64,000 nucleotides of DNA from Natronorubrum sulfidifaciens JCM 14089 (GCF_000337735.1 NZ_AOHX01000039.1:312472-376471); one strand, 5' to 3'; shown: positions 17,157 to 26,540, numbered from the stretch's first letter. The notes: generated by a model from the letters alone, not told the origin. Numbers and translations are program-made.

Positions 17157-18287
17157 TTAACAGACACCCGTCCGTTCGTAGAACCGCCGGACGCGCTCGT
17201 CAGCCAACAGCGGCCCGTGGACCTGAATGGATTTGAGCCCGGGGTAGCTGTTCGCCTCGATGACGCGAAACTCGCCGTCGGACCCGGTAACGATGACATC
17301 CCAGCCGATATAAGGCACGAACGAACAGGCGTCGGCCATCTCGAGCAGTTGCGCTCGAATCCGTTCCCAGCCCGGGATCAGTTCCCCGTCGACCGGTGTG
17401 CCGGTGTCGGGGTGGGTCGTATGCCACTCGACACGACCATCGGTCGATGGCTGTGCACCAGGGCCGAGTTCGCCTGTCTCGAGGTCGATCGACGCCGAAA
17501 GCCCGCCCTGCGTGAAGTTGTCGAGTGGGGCCGACTCCGTCGTGCCGATTCGGTGAATCGCCGCAGCGATGAACGGCTCGTTTTCGACGTCGTCGTACAT
17601 CGTGATGATCCGGAGGGTGTTCGGCGTCTCCGGATAGCGCGCGGTCGCAAACGAGCCCTGTTCGACGAACGCACAGACGAGATACTCCTCGAGGCCGGCG
17701 ACCAGCGACCGAAACTCTGCCCCGGTGTAGTGGTCGTCGTTTACCCGGTACCCGTCGTCGGTGTCCGTACACAGGAACACGTTGTTCCCGCCGCCACCGT
17801 GGGCCCATTTGAGCACCAGTCGCCCCTCGTCCTCGAGTCGGCTGACGACTCGCTGGGCGGCATTCGCCGTCTCCGAGGCCGGTTCGTGACGCCCTTCGGC
17901 CGGGGCTGAAGCCGCCCCTCCGTCAGTCACTTCTCGATGGGGGGTGCGCGAGTCGACGGAGTGATACGTTCCGTCGCGGAGCATGCCGTAAACGGTCATT
18001 CGTCGCTCGTCGAACGGCTGTAACACCCGGTGAAAGAGGAGTTTGTTCGACAGGGCGACCGACCACGTGCCGTTGATCCGTTTCGTTCGCACGTAGCGCT
18101 GGTAGTCGCTGACGTACGACTCGTAGGTCGATTCCTCGAGGTCGTAGACGGCGTCGGACTGGCTGAGAAAGCCGCGACGCCAGAGCCAGAGCCGGCGACG
18201 GAGCGATGGTGTCGTCGTCGAGTCGCGTTCGGCGGCGGCGAGTCCCTGCAAACCTCTGGCCGTATGGTAGAGCGATCGGATACTCAC
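17157..18287 (-). CDS. ATP-grasp protein, sugar-transfer-associated type
   Basis: The 376-residue protein fits the ATP-grasp family linked with glycan loci. It contains N-K-L-L-F-H-R-V-L near residue 80, a glycine-rich ATP loop L-V-L-K-W-A-H-G-G-G-G-N-N-V-F, the middle motif P-N-T-L-R-I-I-T-M-Y, and the terminal Mg-binding region Y-I-G-W-D-V-I-V followed by F-R-V-I-E-A-N-S-Y-P-G-L. These enzymes ligate a carboxylate to an amine or similar group; in glycan loci they may decorate uronic acids with amino acids. That specificity is inference. A copy of the shared promoter lies 22 nt before the ATG. Confidence 0.83.
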   Translation of the reverse strand: MSIRSLYHTARGLQGLAAAERDSTTTPSLRRRLWLWRRGFLSQSDAVYDLEESTYESYVSDYQRYVRTKRINGTWSVALSNKLLFHRVLQPFDERRMTVYGMLRDGTYHSVDSRTPHREVTDGGAASAPAEGRHEPASETANAAQRVVSRLEDEGRLVLKWAHGGGGNNVFLCTDTDDGYRVNDDHYTGAEFRSLVAGLEEYLVCAFVEQGSFATARYPETPNTLRIITMYDDVENEPFIAAAIHRIGTTESAPLDNFTQGGLSASIDLETGELGPGAQPSTDGRVEWHTTHPDTGTPVDGELIPGWERIRAQLLEMADACSFVPYIGWDVIVTGSDGEFRVIEANSYPGLKSIQVHGPLLADERVRRFYERTGVC

Positions 18288-18309
18288 GAGTACCCATGCC
18301 AGCGTGAGT

Positions 18310-18333
18310 GTCTTAGTTACGGATAGGTAAAGA
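18310..18333 (-). promoter_or_regulatory. Shared glycan-locus promoter element, copy F
   Basis: In the minus direction the site reads TCTTTAC, 5 nt, CGTAACTAA, GAC. Its near end is 22 nt from the ATP-grasp ATG, the same spacing as at other genes of the locus. The core is less TATA-like than in copies B and C. Confidence 0.5.
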
Positions 18334-18463
18334 CCGTTTCAAACACGAACAGGGTGACGACACGCCGATTCTCGAGGGGGCTGCCGGCGTTCGTCGGATA
18401 CCGCCAGTCGTCCAAGGTGTCGGCCACAACGTCCGCACACCGAGGGATGACGGCTGTGCCCGA

Positions 18464-19459
18464 CTACGACGTCGTCATGAGGACACGCTGTGACAGCAGC
18501 GTCCAGACCAGCACGGTTGTGACGAACAGAATCAGGACTGTTGTGGCGACCGGGACCGGTCGCCGTCGGACACCGGACCCAGCGGCCCAACAGAGACCGG
18601 GGACGTGACGCGCCGAGATCGACGCCGTGCGGGCGTGCCAGAGGCCACGCAGCGGTCGCCCGTCGGCGAAATACTGCTTCGCGAGGATGAGTTCGTGTGT
18701 CGATCTGATCTCGTAGCCAGCCGTTTCGAAGTACTCCACCTCAGCTTCGTACGTCGAGAGATACTGCTGGCTGGCGTCTTTGATCACGTCTGCAGGGGGC
18801 GTGCCGGTCTCTTCGCGCCGAACCAGCGTGTCGTCGACGTGGGCGAGCTTGCCGTGCTCGAGCAGCCGGAGACAGAACTCGGGGTCCTGAAACCGGTCGA
18901 GTGTCTCGTCGAACCCGCCGGCTGCTCTGGCGACACTCGTCTCGACGAGCAGCGTCGACCCGGCCCCCGGCTGGACGTTGTCCGCCAGAATCTCGCCGGC
19001 CAGTTCCTCGCCGCCCTCTCTGGTCGGCGTTTCGTCACCGCGAGCGAGGACGGACGCAACAGCCGTCCGCAGTCGACCGCTCGTCCCCGAGAGTTCGAAC
19101 GCCGACTCACAGTATGTGCCGACCCACTCGTTCGAGCGGTTTTCGAGACACTCGAGTTGGCGCTCGAGTTTCTCGGGATGCCACACGTCGTCTGAGTCGA
19201 GAAAGGCGACGTACTCCCCGCCTGCGTGCTCGAGTCCCGTATTTCGGGCGACGTTCGCTCCTTGATTGGTCGCGTGGACGACGGGGCGAACCCGCGGATC
19301 GTCGTAGCTGGCCAGTACCGACCCCGTCTCGTCGGTCGAACCGTCGTCGACGACGACGACCTCGAGGTCGTCGACCGTCTGTGTGAGGGCGCTGTCGATC
19401 GCTCGGGGAAGCGTCGTCGCTCTGTTGTACGTCGGAATAATGACGCTGACACGAGTCAT
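18464..19459 (-). CDS. Glycosyltransferase family 2
   Basis: The 331-residue GT-A enzyme begins M-T-R-V-S-V-I-I-P-T-Y-N-R-A, with V-V-V-V-D-D-G-S-T-D-E-T and the DxD motif F-L-D-S-D-D-V-W-H-P. G-G-F-D-E-T-L and the E-F-C-L-R-L-L-E-H-G region complete the GT2 core. The C-terminal roughly 35 residues form a basic stretch followed by a hydrophobic helix (V-A-T-T-V-L-I-L-F-V-T-T-V-L-V-W), so the enzyme is membrane-tethered. It probably transfers a hexose or aminosugar to the lipid-linked intermediate. Promoter copy C lies 24 nt before the ATG. Confidence 0.92.
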   Translation of the reverse strand: MTRVSVIIPTYNRATTLPRAIDSALTQTVDDLEVVVVDDGSTDETGSVLASYDDPRVRPVVHATNQGANVARNTGLEHAGGEYVAFLDSDDVWHPEKLERQLECLENRSNEWVGTYCESAFELSGTSGRLRTAVASVLARGDETPTREGGEELAGEILADNVQPGAGSTLLVETSVARAAGGFDETLDRFQDPEFCLRLLEHGKLAHVDDTLVRREETGTPPADVIKDASQQYLSTYEAEVEYFETAGYEIRSTHELILAKQYFADGRPLRGLWHARTASISARHVPGLCWAAGSGVRRRPVPVATTVLILFVTTVLVWTLLSQRVLMTTS

Positions 19460-19483
19460 TTGCCGGAGCTACCCGTCGCCACC

Positions 19484-19507
19484 GCATTATTATCGAGTGG
19501 GTAAACC
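19484..19507 (-). promoter_or_regulatory. Shared glycan-locus promoter element, copy C
   Basis: In the minus direction the site reads GGTTTAC, 5 nt, CGATAATAA, TGC, the best consensus match. The spacing to the GT2 ATG equals that of copy B to its gene. Being in a divergent region it might also influence the plus-strand lipoprotein gene. Confidence 0.65.
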
Positions 19508-19642
19508 CGACACGGCAGTCGTGTGAGTGGTCTCCGCCGTTGGGCACACGGTTCCAGCGCCCTCGAGCGGGCTGGCGCTGGCCGGCGAGTTGTGCGTCTA
19601 ACGACTCTATAAGAAAGGATAGCTGGATCATTGACGGCGGCA

Positions 19643-20905
19643 ATGACGAATCGAAACCGACGATCGTTCGTGACCACCGTTGCCACGGCGGGGACGCTTG
19701 GTCTGGCCGGCTGCCTCTCGACGATCTCCGAGTGGCGCGGGTCGGACGACGGGCCGATAGCCCAGCAGCCGTCCGACCGAACCGGTGACGACCCCGAACG
19801 ACTCGGCCTTCCGGGCGAATCGATCGATCGCTTCGAGGACCTCGAGCAGTGGCGGTCGATGATCGATGCGGGCAGCCTCGAGGCTGCGACGGACGAACCG
19901 TACACGGGATCGCAGTCGGCTCGTCTCACCGCGGACGACGAGACCGAGTACGCGGCGATCTATACGACGACCGGCGGGATCGACTTGCGCGAGCAAAACC
20001 TCTCGCTCGCGGTCAACTTCACCAGCCGCGAGCAGCTCCACCTCTCGCTCGAACTGTTCGCCCCGAACGCACAGCATGCATACACGATGGCGCGGACGCT
20101 TACTGGTCCGACCGATCGGTGGGTGCGCGTCGATTTCGGAACCAGCCGTGTCGACGGACAACCCGACCTCGCAGACGTTCGTGAGATCCGGCTGACTGCC
20201 CGTCGACGGGGCGACCACACCGGTCCCATCGCGTGTCGGGTCGACGATCTACGAGCGGTCGATCGCCCCGAGACGGGGTCGGTCATGTTGCTGTTCGACG
20301 GCACGCTCGAGAGCCACTACACGACCGCGTTCGAACGGATGGAACAGTACGGCTACGCGGGCGTCGAAGCAGTGATCCCCGAGGCCGTCGGCGACACTCG
20401 AGACGGCCGACTCACGCTCGATGCGCTCTCCGAACTCGACGACGCCGGCTGGGATATGGCTGCGCGGCCACGCACCGGGGCGAACTTCATCCACGAGTAT
20501 AGCCCCGAACAGCAGGCGGACCTGATCGAGCGGACGAAAGCCTCCCTCGAGCGATGGGGGTTCGATGCGGGTGCGAAACACTTCATCACGCCGCGAAACG
20601 TGCTCGGACCGGAGACGATCGATCTCGTTAGAGAGTACCACGAGCAGGCGTTCCGGTACGGCGGCGGGCCGAACGGACTGGCGCTGACGGACCCCCACAA
20701 CGTGGGTGTGTTCTCCGGCGCTGCCGGCTCGGAGACGTACACGTACATCGACCACGCCGCCGCGTACGGCCAACTCGCGGTCTTGCACTTCGAGGAGATC
20801 GGCAACGACGGGTTCGACGAACAGGCGTTTGCGGCCCTCCTCGAGTATCTCGACGAACAGGAGATCAACGTCGTCACCGCGACGGACCTGCTGGAGGGTG
20901 CCTGA
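19643..20905 (+). CDS. NodB-like lipoprotein with degenerate catalytic motifs
   Basis: This 420-residue paralogue of the lipoprotein near 16 kb has the same plan: Tat lipoprotein signal (N-R-R-S-F-V, lipobox A-G-C, Cys24), carbohydrate-binding-like region, then a NodB fold. Motif 1 is L-L-F-D-G-T instead of T-F/W-D-D-G, so the metal-binding second Asp is missing. Motif 2 keeps only the last His (A-N-F-I-H). It is probably inactive as a deacetylase and may bind glycan or support its active sister. The start is an ATG; a TTG 12 nt upstream is less likely. It is followed by a GT2 gene overlapping by one base. Confidence 0.82.
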   Translation: MTNRNRRSFVTTVATAGTLGLAGCLSTISEWRGSDDGPIAQQPSDRTGDDPERLGLPGESIDRFEDLEQWRSMIDAGSLEAATDEPYTGSQSARLTADDETEYAAIYTTTGGIDLREQNLSLAVNFTSREQLHLSLELFAPNAQHAYTMARTLTGPTDRWVRVDFGTSRVDGQPDLADVREIRLTARRRGDHTGPIACRVDDLRAVDRPETGSVMLLFDGTLESHYTTAFERMEQYGYAGVEAVIPEAVGDTRDGRLTLDALSELDDAGWDMAARPRTGANFIHEYSPEQQADLIERTKASLERWGFDAGAKHFITPRNVLGPETIDLVREYHEQAFRYGGGPNGLALTDPHNVGVFSGAAGSETYTYIDHAAAYGQLAVLHFEEIGNDGFDEQAFAALLEYLDEQEINVVTATDLLEGA

Positions 20906-21954
20906 TGTATCGCGGCGCAACCATCGGTGTCGTGATCCCCGCCTACAACGAGGAAGGGTTCGTCGGCGATGTGATCCGTGAGATGCCGTCGGCCGTCGAT
21001 CGACTCTACGTGATCGACGACCAGTCAACCGACGGGACGTGGACCGAGATCCTCGAGGCCGCCCGGACGGACGCACAGGCACGGTCAGCCCACAACACCG
21101 CAAGCGAGCCGCTCGTTGCAGACGGTGGTGCGTCCGCGCTCACGACTCGAGCGTCGGTGCACGACCCGATCGGTCGGGTCGTCCCGATTCAACACCGCGA
21201 GAACCGCGGGGCCGGCGGCGCGATCAAGACGGGCTATCTCGCCGCCCTCGAGGACGGCGTGGACGCGACAGTGACCGTCGATGCCGACGGACAGATGGAC
21301 CTCTCCCAGCTGCCACGGCTGCTCGATCCGATCGTCGAGGGGGAGGCCGACTACGCGAAAGGAAACCGGCTGCTCTCCACGGAGTACCGCGCGGCGATGC
21401 CGCGCTTTCGGTTCGTCGGGAACGCGATCCTGACGTTCCTGACGAAGATCGCCTCGGGCTACTGGAAGACGATGGACCCGCAGAACGGCTACACGGCGAT
21501 CTCCCACGACGCGCTGGCGGCGGTCGACCTCGAGAACCTCTACGAGTACTACGGCTACTGTAACGATCTGCTCGTCAAGCTCAACGTGCAGGGCATGCGC
21601 GTCGCCGACGTCGCGATGCCGGCCGTCTACGGCGACGAGGAGTCGAGTATCACGTACTCCGATTACATTCCGAAAGTCTCCACGATGTTGCTTCGGAACT
21701 TCCTGTGGCGACTCAAAACCAAGTACCTCGTCCTCGATTTTCATCCGCTTGCGCTGTTCTATCTCATCGGAGCCGGGACGGCCGCCGCGGGCGTGGGTGG
21801 GGTGGGACTGAGCCTGCTTTTCACGCTGCTCGGTGCTGGCGTTTCGATCGCCCAGACGAGCACCGTGGTCGCTCTCGTCGGAATCACGCTGTTGTTGTTC
21901 GCGATGGTGTTCGACATGGGCGAGAGCGAACAGTTAGAACACCAAATTCAGTAA
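20905..21954 (+). CDS. Dolichyl-phosphate-sugar synthase-like GT2 with C-terminal membrane helices
   Basis: The 349-residue protein has the DPM1-type GT2 core: I-G-V-V-I-P-A-Y-N-E-E, Y-V-I-D-D-Q-S-T-D-G-T, R-E-N-R-G-A-G-G-A-I-K-T-G-Y and the V-T-V-D-A-D-G-Q-M-D DxD region, then D-P-Q-N-G-Y-T-A. Two hydrophobic segments close the protein (about 285-310 and 315-335). It probably charges a polyprenyl phosphate with a sugar for the GT-C enzyme of this locus. An unusual insert of about 35 Ala/Ser-rich residues sits between the second strand and the R-E-N-R-G motif. Its ATG shares the A of the preceding TGA. Confidence 0.9.
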   Translation: MYRGATIGVVIPAYNEEGFVGDVIREMPSAVDRLYVIDDQSTDGTWTEILEAARTDAQARSAHNTASEPLVADGGASALTTRASVHDPIGRVVPIQHRENRGAGGAIKTGYLAALEDGVDATVTVDADGQMDLSQLPRLLDPIVEGEADYAKGNRLLSTEYRAAMPRFRFVGNAILTFLTKIASGYWKTMDPQNGYTAISHDALAAVDLENLYEYYGYCNDLLVKLNVQGMRVADVAMPAVYGDEESSITYSDYIPKVSTMLLRNFLWRLKTKYLVLDFHPLALFYLIGAGTAAAGVGGVGLSLLFTLLGAGVSIAQTSTVVALVGITLLLFAMVFDMGESEQLEHQIQ

Positions 21955-22117
21955 CGACGCCGTCCACGACGCATCGTTTGCAATCACGCCTCCGGCGTCT
22001 CCGTTTCTTATGGATGCTCGAGCGACGTGTTGACCGTCTTTCTCAGGTGAGTCAGCCGAGACACTCTCGGTTCGCAGTTCGACTGTCAAGCAGACGGCGC
22101 GAGGCGGCTGTCACGAG

Positions 22118-23740
22118 TTAGAAACTGGCGTCGAGGAGCCCAAGCGCGAGTCCCGAGACGAGCAGGGAGAGGCCGCCGACGAACAGCAGGATCTGCAGCC
22201 AGTTTCGTGTCGTGTCTCCGCTCAGCCGCGCCTCGAGGCGGCTGTGAATCGAGTCTGCCCTCGAGCCGATCGGATCGGGGAACGCCGCCAGTATCTCGAA
22301 CGGCTCGGTGGGGTCAAGCGCGCCGACGAGCAACGCGAAGGCGAGAAAGATCACGAAGCCGACCGGCGGGACGACGGCGAGGGCGAGCCACGGGCCCGGA
22401 AGCGCCGTCGTGAGCGCGACGATGGGGACGGCTGCGAGGAGGGTCGTCAGGATGACGCGCCCGAATCGGGCGTCGGCAAGCGGATCGAAGCCGACGAGTC
22501 GCGCGCTCCAGCAGTGGAAGGCGAACATTGTCCCATAGCCGACGCTCGTTGCGACGGCGGCACCGTGCATGCCATAGCGCGGGATCAACACGGCGTTGAG
22601 GGCGACGTTGATCGCGGCCGCAGCGCCGGTCGCTGCGATCGGATACCGAAGCGTTCCGTTCCCTTGTGAGACGGCGAGGATCGGCCGTGCGAGAGCAAAG
22701 CCGAGCGCGCCCGGCAGCAACAACAACAGCGGCGTGATCGCCGGTTCGGCCTCGGCACCGAAATAGATCGGGACGGCGACGTCCGCGAGCGCTGCGAGTC
22801 CGACCGCCATGACGGCCGTCAGCAGAAACGTGTATCGTGTCGTCCGGGAGGCGAGGTCCGTGATCTTCCGGTAGCGGTTGTTTGACCACAGCTCCGACGT
22901 CGAGTGGACGTACACGGTCTGCAGCGCCAACGGGACGAACCAGAGGAACTCAGCGAGCGTGAGCGCCGCTCGATAGTTCCCGACTGCCGAACTCTCGGCA
23001 AAGCGCTGGAGCATTACGATGTCGATGTGATAGAGCGACATCAGCAAGAACACGAGGACGATACTCATCGAATTGAACGTAAGCATCTGCTTTCGCGGAA
23101 ATCGCGCCGTCGGTCGACTGAACACACACGACAGCGAGATTCGGCGGTGGACGAGTACCAGTCCAACGGCGGCGACGAGTATGCTCGCAAACAGGTGACC
23201 AGCGAGGGCCCCCATCACGCCGTAGCCGACGTAGACGAGCGGAATCGCAACCACGACGAAGCCGACCTTGTCGAGGACTTTCAACGGCTCCGAGTAGCGC
23301 TCGAGGCCGAATCCCATGAGCGTCTTCCGGGCGTAGTCGCGAAACTGCGCCGTGATGACGAGCGCGGCCAGCGCGTAGAAGTAGATCGTCAGTTCGTCAC
23401 CGAACGTGAGGCCAACGATCCCGAACTGGGCGGCCCCGACGAGCAACAGCGCGCCGACGACGGCGAGTACGACTGCCAGTCTGAAGTAGAAGCCGACGAC
23501 GTGTTCGCTCCAGTTCGCTGCAGCTCGGTCTTCGGCGAGGAACTTCCGAACGCCGTCGGTGATTCCGGAGCTGACGAAGATCATGTAGATGGCGAACACC
23601 GACAGCAGGAAGGCGTACTCGCCGAACGCCGACGCACCAAGGAATCGATACAGCAGCGGCGTCGAGAGCGTCGTAATGATCAGCACGATGATTTTGGAGC
23701 TGACAACCGAGAAGACGCCGCTCGCGATGCTCCTGTTCAC
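22118..23740 (-). CDS. Polysaccharide/lipid-linked glycan flippase (Wzx/MATE-like)
   Basis: This integral membrane protein of about 540 residues has 13-14 hydrophobic segments. Its N-terminus S-G-V-F-S-V-V-S-S-K-I-I-V-L-I-I-T-T-L-S-T-P-L-L-Y is typical of RfbX/PST-type exporters. It would translocate the lipid-linked glycan across the membrane for use outside. A GTG start with a GGGGGAG ribosome-binding stretch a few bases upstream was preferred. An ATG 105 bp farther up (23845) would add 35 hydrophilic, non-family residues, but cannot be excluded because the shared promoter lies only about 70 bp before it. Confidence 0.88.
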   Translation of the reverse strand: MNRSIASGVFSVVSSKIIVLIITTLSTPLLYRFLGASAFGEYAFLLSVFAIYMIFVSSGITDGVRKFLAEDRAAANWSEHVVGFYFRLAVVLAVVGALLLVGAAQFGIVGLTFGDELTIYFYALAALVITAQFRDYARKTLMGFGLERYSEPLKVLDKVGFVVVAIPLVYVGYGVMGALAGHLFASILVAAVGLVLVHRRISLSCVFSRPTARFPRKQMLTFNSMSIVLVFLLMSLYHIDIVMLQRFAESSAVGNYRAALTLAEFLWFVPLALQTVYVHSTSELWSNNRYRKITDLASRTTRYTFLLTAVMAVGLAALADVAVPIYFGAEAEPAITPLLLLLPGALGFALARPILAVSQGNGTLRYPIAATGAAAAINVALNAVLIPRYGMHGAAVATSVGYGTMFAFHCWSARLVGFDPLADARFGRVILTTLLAAVPIVALTTALPGPWLALAVVPPVGFVIFLAFALLVGALDPTEPFEILAAFPDPIGSRADSIHSRLEARLSGDTTRNWLQILLFVGGLSLLVSGLALGLLDASF

Positions 23741-23915
23741 GGTCTCCCCCCGGACATGCCGCGTCGACCGCCCGGTGTCGACGGTCGGCTGGACTGTCGA
23801 CGATGTCGATATCCCGCCTGCCAACCGTCCGGGCGGTCGACACACGCCCCTGACCGCACTACGACAGTATCAGTATCCGACACACTCACGATAGCACAAC
23901 GCTGGCACTGGCGAG

Positions 23916-23939
23916 GCCTTATTATACGGAGGATAAACG
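23916..23939 (-). promoter_or_regulatory. Shared glycan-locus promoter element, copy D
   Basis: In the minus direction the site reads CGTTTAT, 5 nt, GTATAATAA, GGC. It precedes the flippase gene with a leader of either about 45 nt or about 150 nt, depending on the start codon used. Confidence 0.5.
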
Positions 23940-23982
23940 GCCGACGTCGCGGTTGAGACGTGCTGTTGTGCGAGACCGCGAC

Positions 23983-25629
23983 TCAGTACGTGTTCTCCCA
24001 GGTCGTGACGCCGTCCGCACCGAGGTCACGGATGCCGCGGTCCAGATGGTTCTTTTTGAACGTCGGGTTCTCGGCACTGCTGTAGAGGCAGACGGCTTCG
24101 CTGTTCGTCGTCGACTTGAGGACCGAATCTCTCACGAGCGAGTTGGTGCCGAGGTCGACGTAGGGGTACTGGCTGGCTCGCAGTTCGCTGTTATAGACCG
24201 TCACGTCGTCGGCCATGTTGACGATGGCGTTTCGGTCGACACCGTCGCGACCGAGCTGGGAGATGTCGACGTGGCTAAAACGACAGTTGTCCCGTTCACA
24301 GCGAATGCCGTCGCGGAAACCGCTGGCGTCACCCGCTCGACCGGAGATGGTGAGGTGTTCAGCGAGCACCTGCTCGGTTCGGTCGCTGTTTCGAATCCAC
24401 AGCGGATACCCGCCATCGGTTTCGTGGGTGATCTCCGTGTCGACGATCGTCGTCGCGCCACACTCCGGCGAGAGGACGATCCCGTGGTTGACGGCCGAGC
24501 CGTGGAGTCGAACGTGAACGTTGTCGATTCGGGCACTCTCACACGAGTTCATCACCGAAATCGCGTGACTGGTTGGTTTGGGCGAGGCGTTCTCGACCGC
24601 CGCACCGTAGATCTCGAAGTCACGACCGTTTTCGATCCGAATCCCACGCTGGGAGCGGTCGTCGGGCCGCGTGTCGTCGATTTCGACGGTCGGCCACCGG
24701 ATCTCGCTTCCCTGACCGCCGACTCGGATGTTCGCGCCGTTGCTGTTTTTGTAGTAGCCACCGTGAACGACGATCTTTCCGTCGCCACCGGCCGCATAGA
24801 GGCCGTTGTTCGGGAACGCACCGAGCGCACAGCGCCTGAACTCGAGTGTTCCGCTGTTCTGGTTCGCCTCGATTCCGATGGGGCCACGCCAGCGGTTGCC
24901 GGCGTTCGGGGTGTTGTTGACCCACGCGGCGCCACCCGGTGCCCGGAACCGTTCGACGATCCCCCAGCCGTCTGCGGACGTGATGTTGAACAGTCCAGGC
25001 CCCCACGTCCCGCTGTCGTGTTGGCCGCGGATGATGATGTCTCGAACCTCGAGTCGATCTGAGACGTACGTTTCGATCGTTCGAATCCCCGTCTCCGGGG
25101 CTGTCTGATCGACGTCGAATCCCTCGAACCGGAGCCGTCGACCGGGGCGATAGGAGACGCCGAGGCGAAACAGTCGATACTGCGGACCGTCGAACTCGTG
25201 GTAGTTCGCCGGGACCAACGTCGCGTTCTGGCCGACCATTCCGAAGTTGTCGAACCCGGTGAATCTGAACTGCTCGTCCATATAGTACCGCCCTTCGGGA
25301 AAGACAAGCAGTGTATCGTCTGCCCGTAACTCATCGAGAACGGGCGTGATCGGTTCGGTACCGGTGTTGTCCGCGCCGGCCTCGACGACGTCGATGACGG
25401 TCCCGTAATCGTCGTAGTACTGTCCGAACGGGTCCGACGCGCCACTGGCAGTCGACGTCAGTCCAAGCGCCGCGGCACCGACGGCCGTAACACCCTGTAA
25501 AAACGTTCGCCGTGATCGGCGTGAATTAGGTCGGTCCTCAAGCAACGATCGTTCGTTCGAATCATCAAATGACTGAGAATGAGGAGACCCTCCACGGTCC
25601 GAATTTCGCATCCCACTTCGTTCCGACAT
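23983..25629 (-). CDS. Tat-exported right-handed beta-helix protein (pectate-lyase-like fold)
   Basis: The 548-residue precursor has a long N-region and a Tat signal (S-R-R-S-R-R-T-F-L-Q-G-V-T, then an Ala/Gly hydrophobic core and A-S-G-A cleavage region at about residue 64). The mature part opens with D-V-V-E-A-G-A-D-N-T-G-T, a classic pectate-lyase-3-like start. It continues with many I-x-I/V-x-N repeats: I-E-A-N-Q-N-S-G-T-L-E-F-R-R-C, I-S-V-M-N-S-C-E-S-A-R-I-D-N-V-H-V. It is predicted to bind or cleave an acidic glycan, perhaps the polymer made by this locus; no catalytic residues can be assigned. A start 18 bp downstream is also possible. Confidence 0.82.
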   Translation of the reverse strand: MSERSGMRNSDRGGSPHSQSFDDSNERSLLEDRPNSRRSRRTFLQGVTAVGAAALGLTSTASGASDPFGQYYDDYGTVIDVVEAGADNTGTEPITPVLDELRADDTLLVFPEGRYYMDEQFRFTGFDNFGMVGQNATLVPANYHEFDGPQYRLFRLGVSYRPGRRLRFEGFDVDQTAPETGIRTIETYVSDRLEVRDIIIRGQHDSGTWGPGLFNITSADGWGIVERFRAPGGAAWVNNTPNAGNRWRGPIGIEANQNSGTLEFRRCALGAFPNNGLYAAGGDGKIVVHGGYYKNSNGANIRVGGQGSEIRWPTVEIDDTRPDDRSQRGIRIENGRDFEIYGAAVENASPKPTSHAISVMNSCESARIDNVHVRLHGSAVNHGIVLSPECGATTIVDTEITHETDGGYPLWIRNSDRTEQVLAEHLTISGRAGDASGFRDGIRCERDNCRFSHVDISQLGRDGVDRNAIVNMADDVTVYNSELRASQYPYVDLGTNSLVRDSVLKSTTNSEAVCLYSSAENPTFKKNHLDRGIRDLGADGVTTWENTY

Positions 25630-25877
25630 TGATAGTCATTTCAGTATGAGTAATGAGACGGTTCAGTAACTATGGGTTCGGATAGCAACTTTTTAAGTTC
25701 GAGTCGCGAACTCGGCTGTCAGCGTAGATATTTGTGTTTCGATATGATCAACGATATTACAGCGTGCAATCGGCCTCACTCGCCTCGAGATTGGGCGATG
25801 ATTCCACTTTCACAGGTAGCGTTTAACAGTCACGTAAGCTATAATAACCACTGAAAGTCGAGGTACATCTCGGAGGG
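25630..25877. other. AT-rich intergenic region
   Basis: About 250 bp, AT-rich, lies between two genes on the minus strand. It should hold the promoter of the beta-helix gene. Runs such as CTTTTTAAG near 25689 lie on the correct side, but no element could be fixed by spacing. No ORF is supported. Confidence 0.4.
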
Positions 25878-26540
25878 TCACTCGTAGTCAGTTGGCGTTC
25901 GGTCGTTTTCGATCGTGCCGGCGATCAGATCCGAGATGGCACGGCGAAGTCGCTGTGAGACCGCCGAATCGGAGATCTCGAACTGGTCTGCGAGGTCGTC
26001 CTGTGTACACTCCCGTGGAACGTCGAAGTAGCCAGCGTAGTACGCCAGTGTGAGAATTTCGTACTGCTGTTCGGAGAGTACGTACGTGCCCTCATCGGAG
26101 ACCGACGAATCATACAGCTGACTCACGCGAAACGAGATCCCGTAGCTTCGACAGCACGATCGGAACGCGGCGAGCGCATCACGATCCGGGAGATGAACGC
26201 GTGCAACCCACCCACCGGTGGTGCTCGTAACGGTAAAGACGAACAGGTCACCCTCAGTACAGCGGTCCGGAATAATTTCGATGTCGGTCTCGGTCGTCAC
26301 GCGGTAGATCACCCGGTTTTCAAAGGTTGCGACGCGCGTCGGGTTCGAAATCGTGTGGTCCGCCTCCATCGCCCCCTCAAGTGCGGCGTAGTCGTCGCCG
26401 AAAGCCGAAATAAATTGGGTGTCCCGTCCGCCGGTCGGTGTGGTGTACTCATATCTGAGCGTCGTATCCGGGTGGCGCTTGATCGTCGGTACCAACACCA
26501 GATCGTCGTGAGAGAGGTGAATTTCAGCGATAAATCCCAT
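25878..26540 (-). CDS. Bat-type helix-turn-helix regulator (HTH_10)
   Basis: The 220-residue protein has a C-terminal HTH_10 (bacterio-opsin-activator) domain: Y-V-L-S-E-Q-Q-Y-E-I-L-T-L-A-Y-Y-A-G-Y-F-D-V-P-R, then D-L-A-D-Q-F-E-I-S-D-S-A-V-S-Q-R-L-R-R-A. The N-terminal 150 residues are an alpha/beta sensor-like region of the kind preceding HTH_10 in many haloarchaeal regulators (M-G-F-I-A-E-I-H-L-S-H-D-D-L-V-L). The ligand is unknown. It sits between the glycan phosphodiesterase and beta-helix genes and may regulate them. A TATA-like GATAAATAAGG lies about 40 nt before the ATG. Confidence 0.87.
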   Translation of the reverse strand: MGFIAEIHLSHDDLVLVPTIKRHPDTTLRYEYTTPTGGRDTQFISAFGDDYAALEGAMEADHTISNPTRVATFENRVIYRVTTETDIEIIPDRCTEGDLFVFTVTSTTGGWVARVHLPDRDALAAFRSCCRSYGISFRVSQLYDSSVSDEGTYVLSEQQYEILTLAYYAGYFDVPRECTQDDLADQFEISDSAVSQRLRRAISDLIAGTIENDRTPTDYE

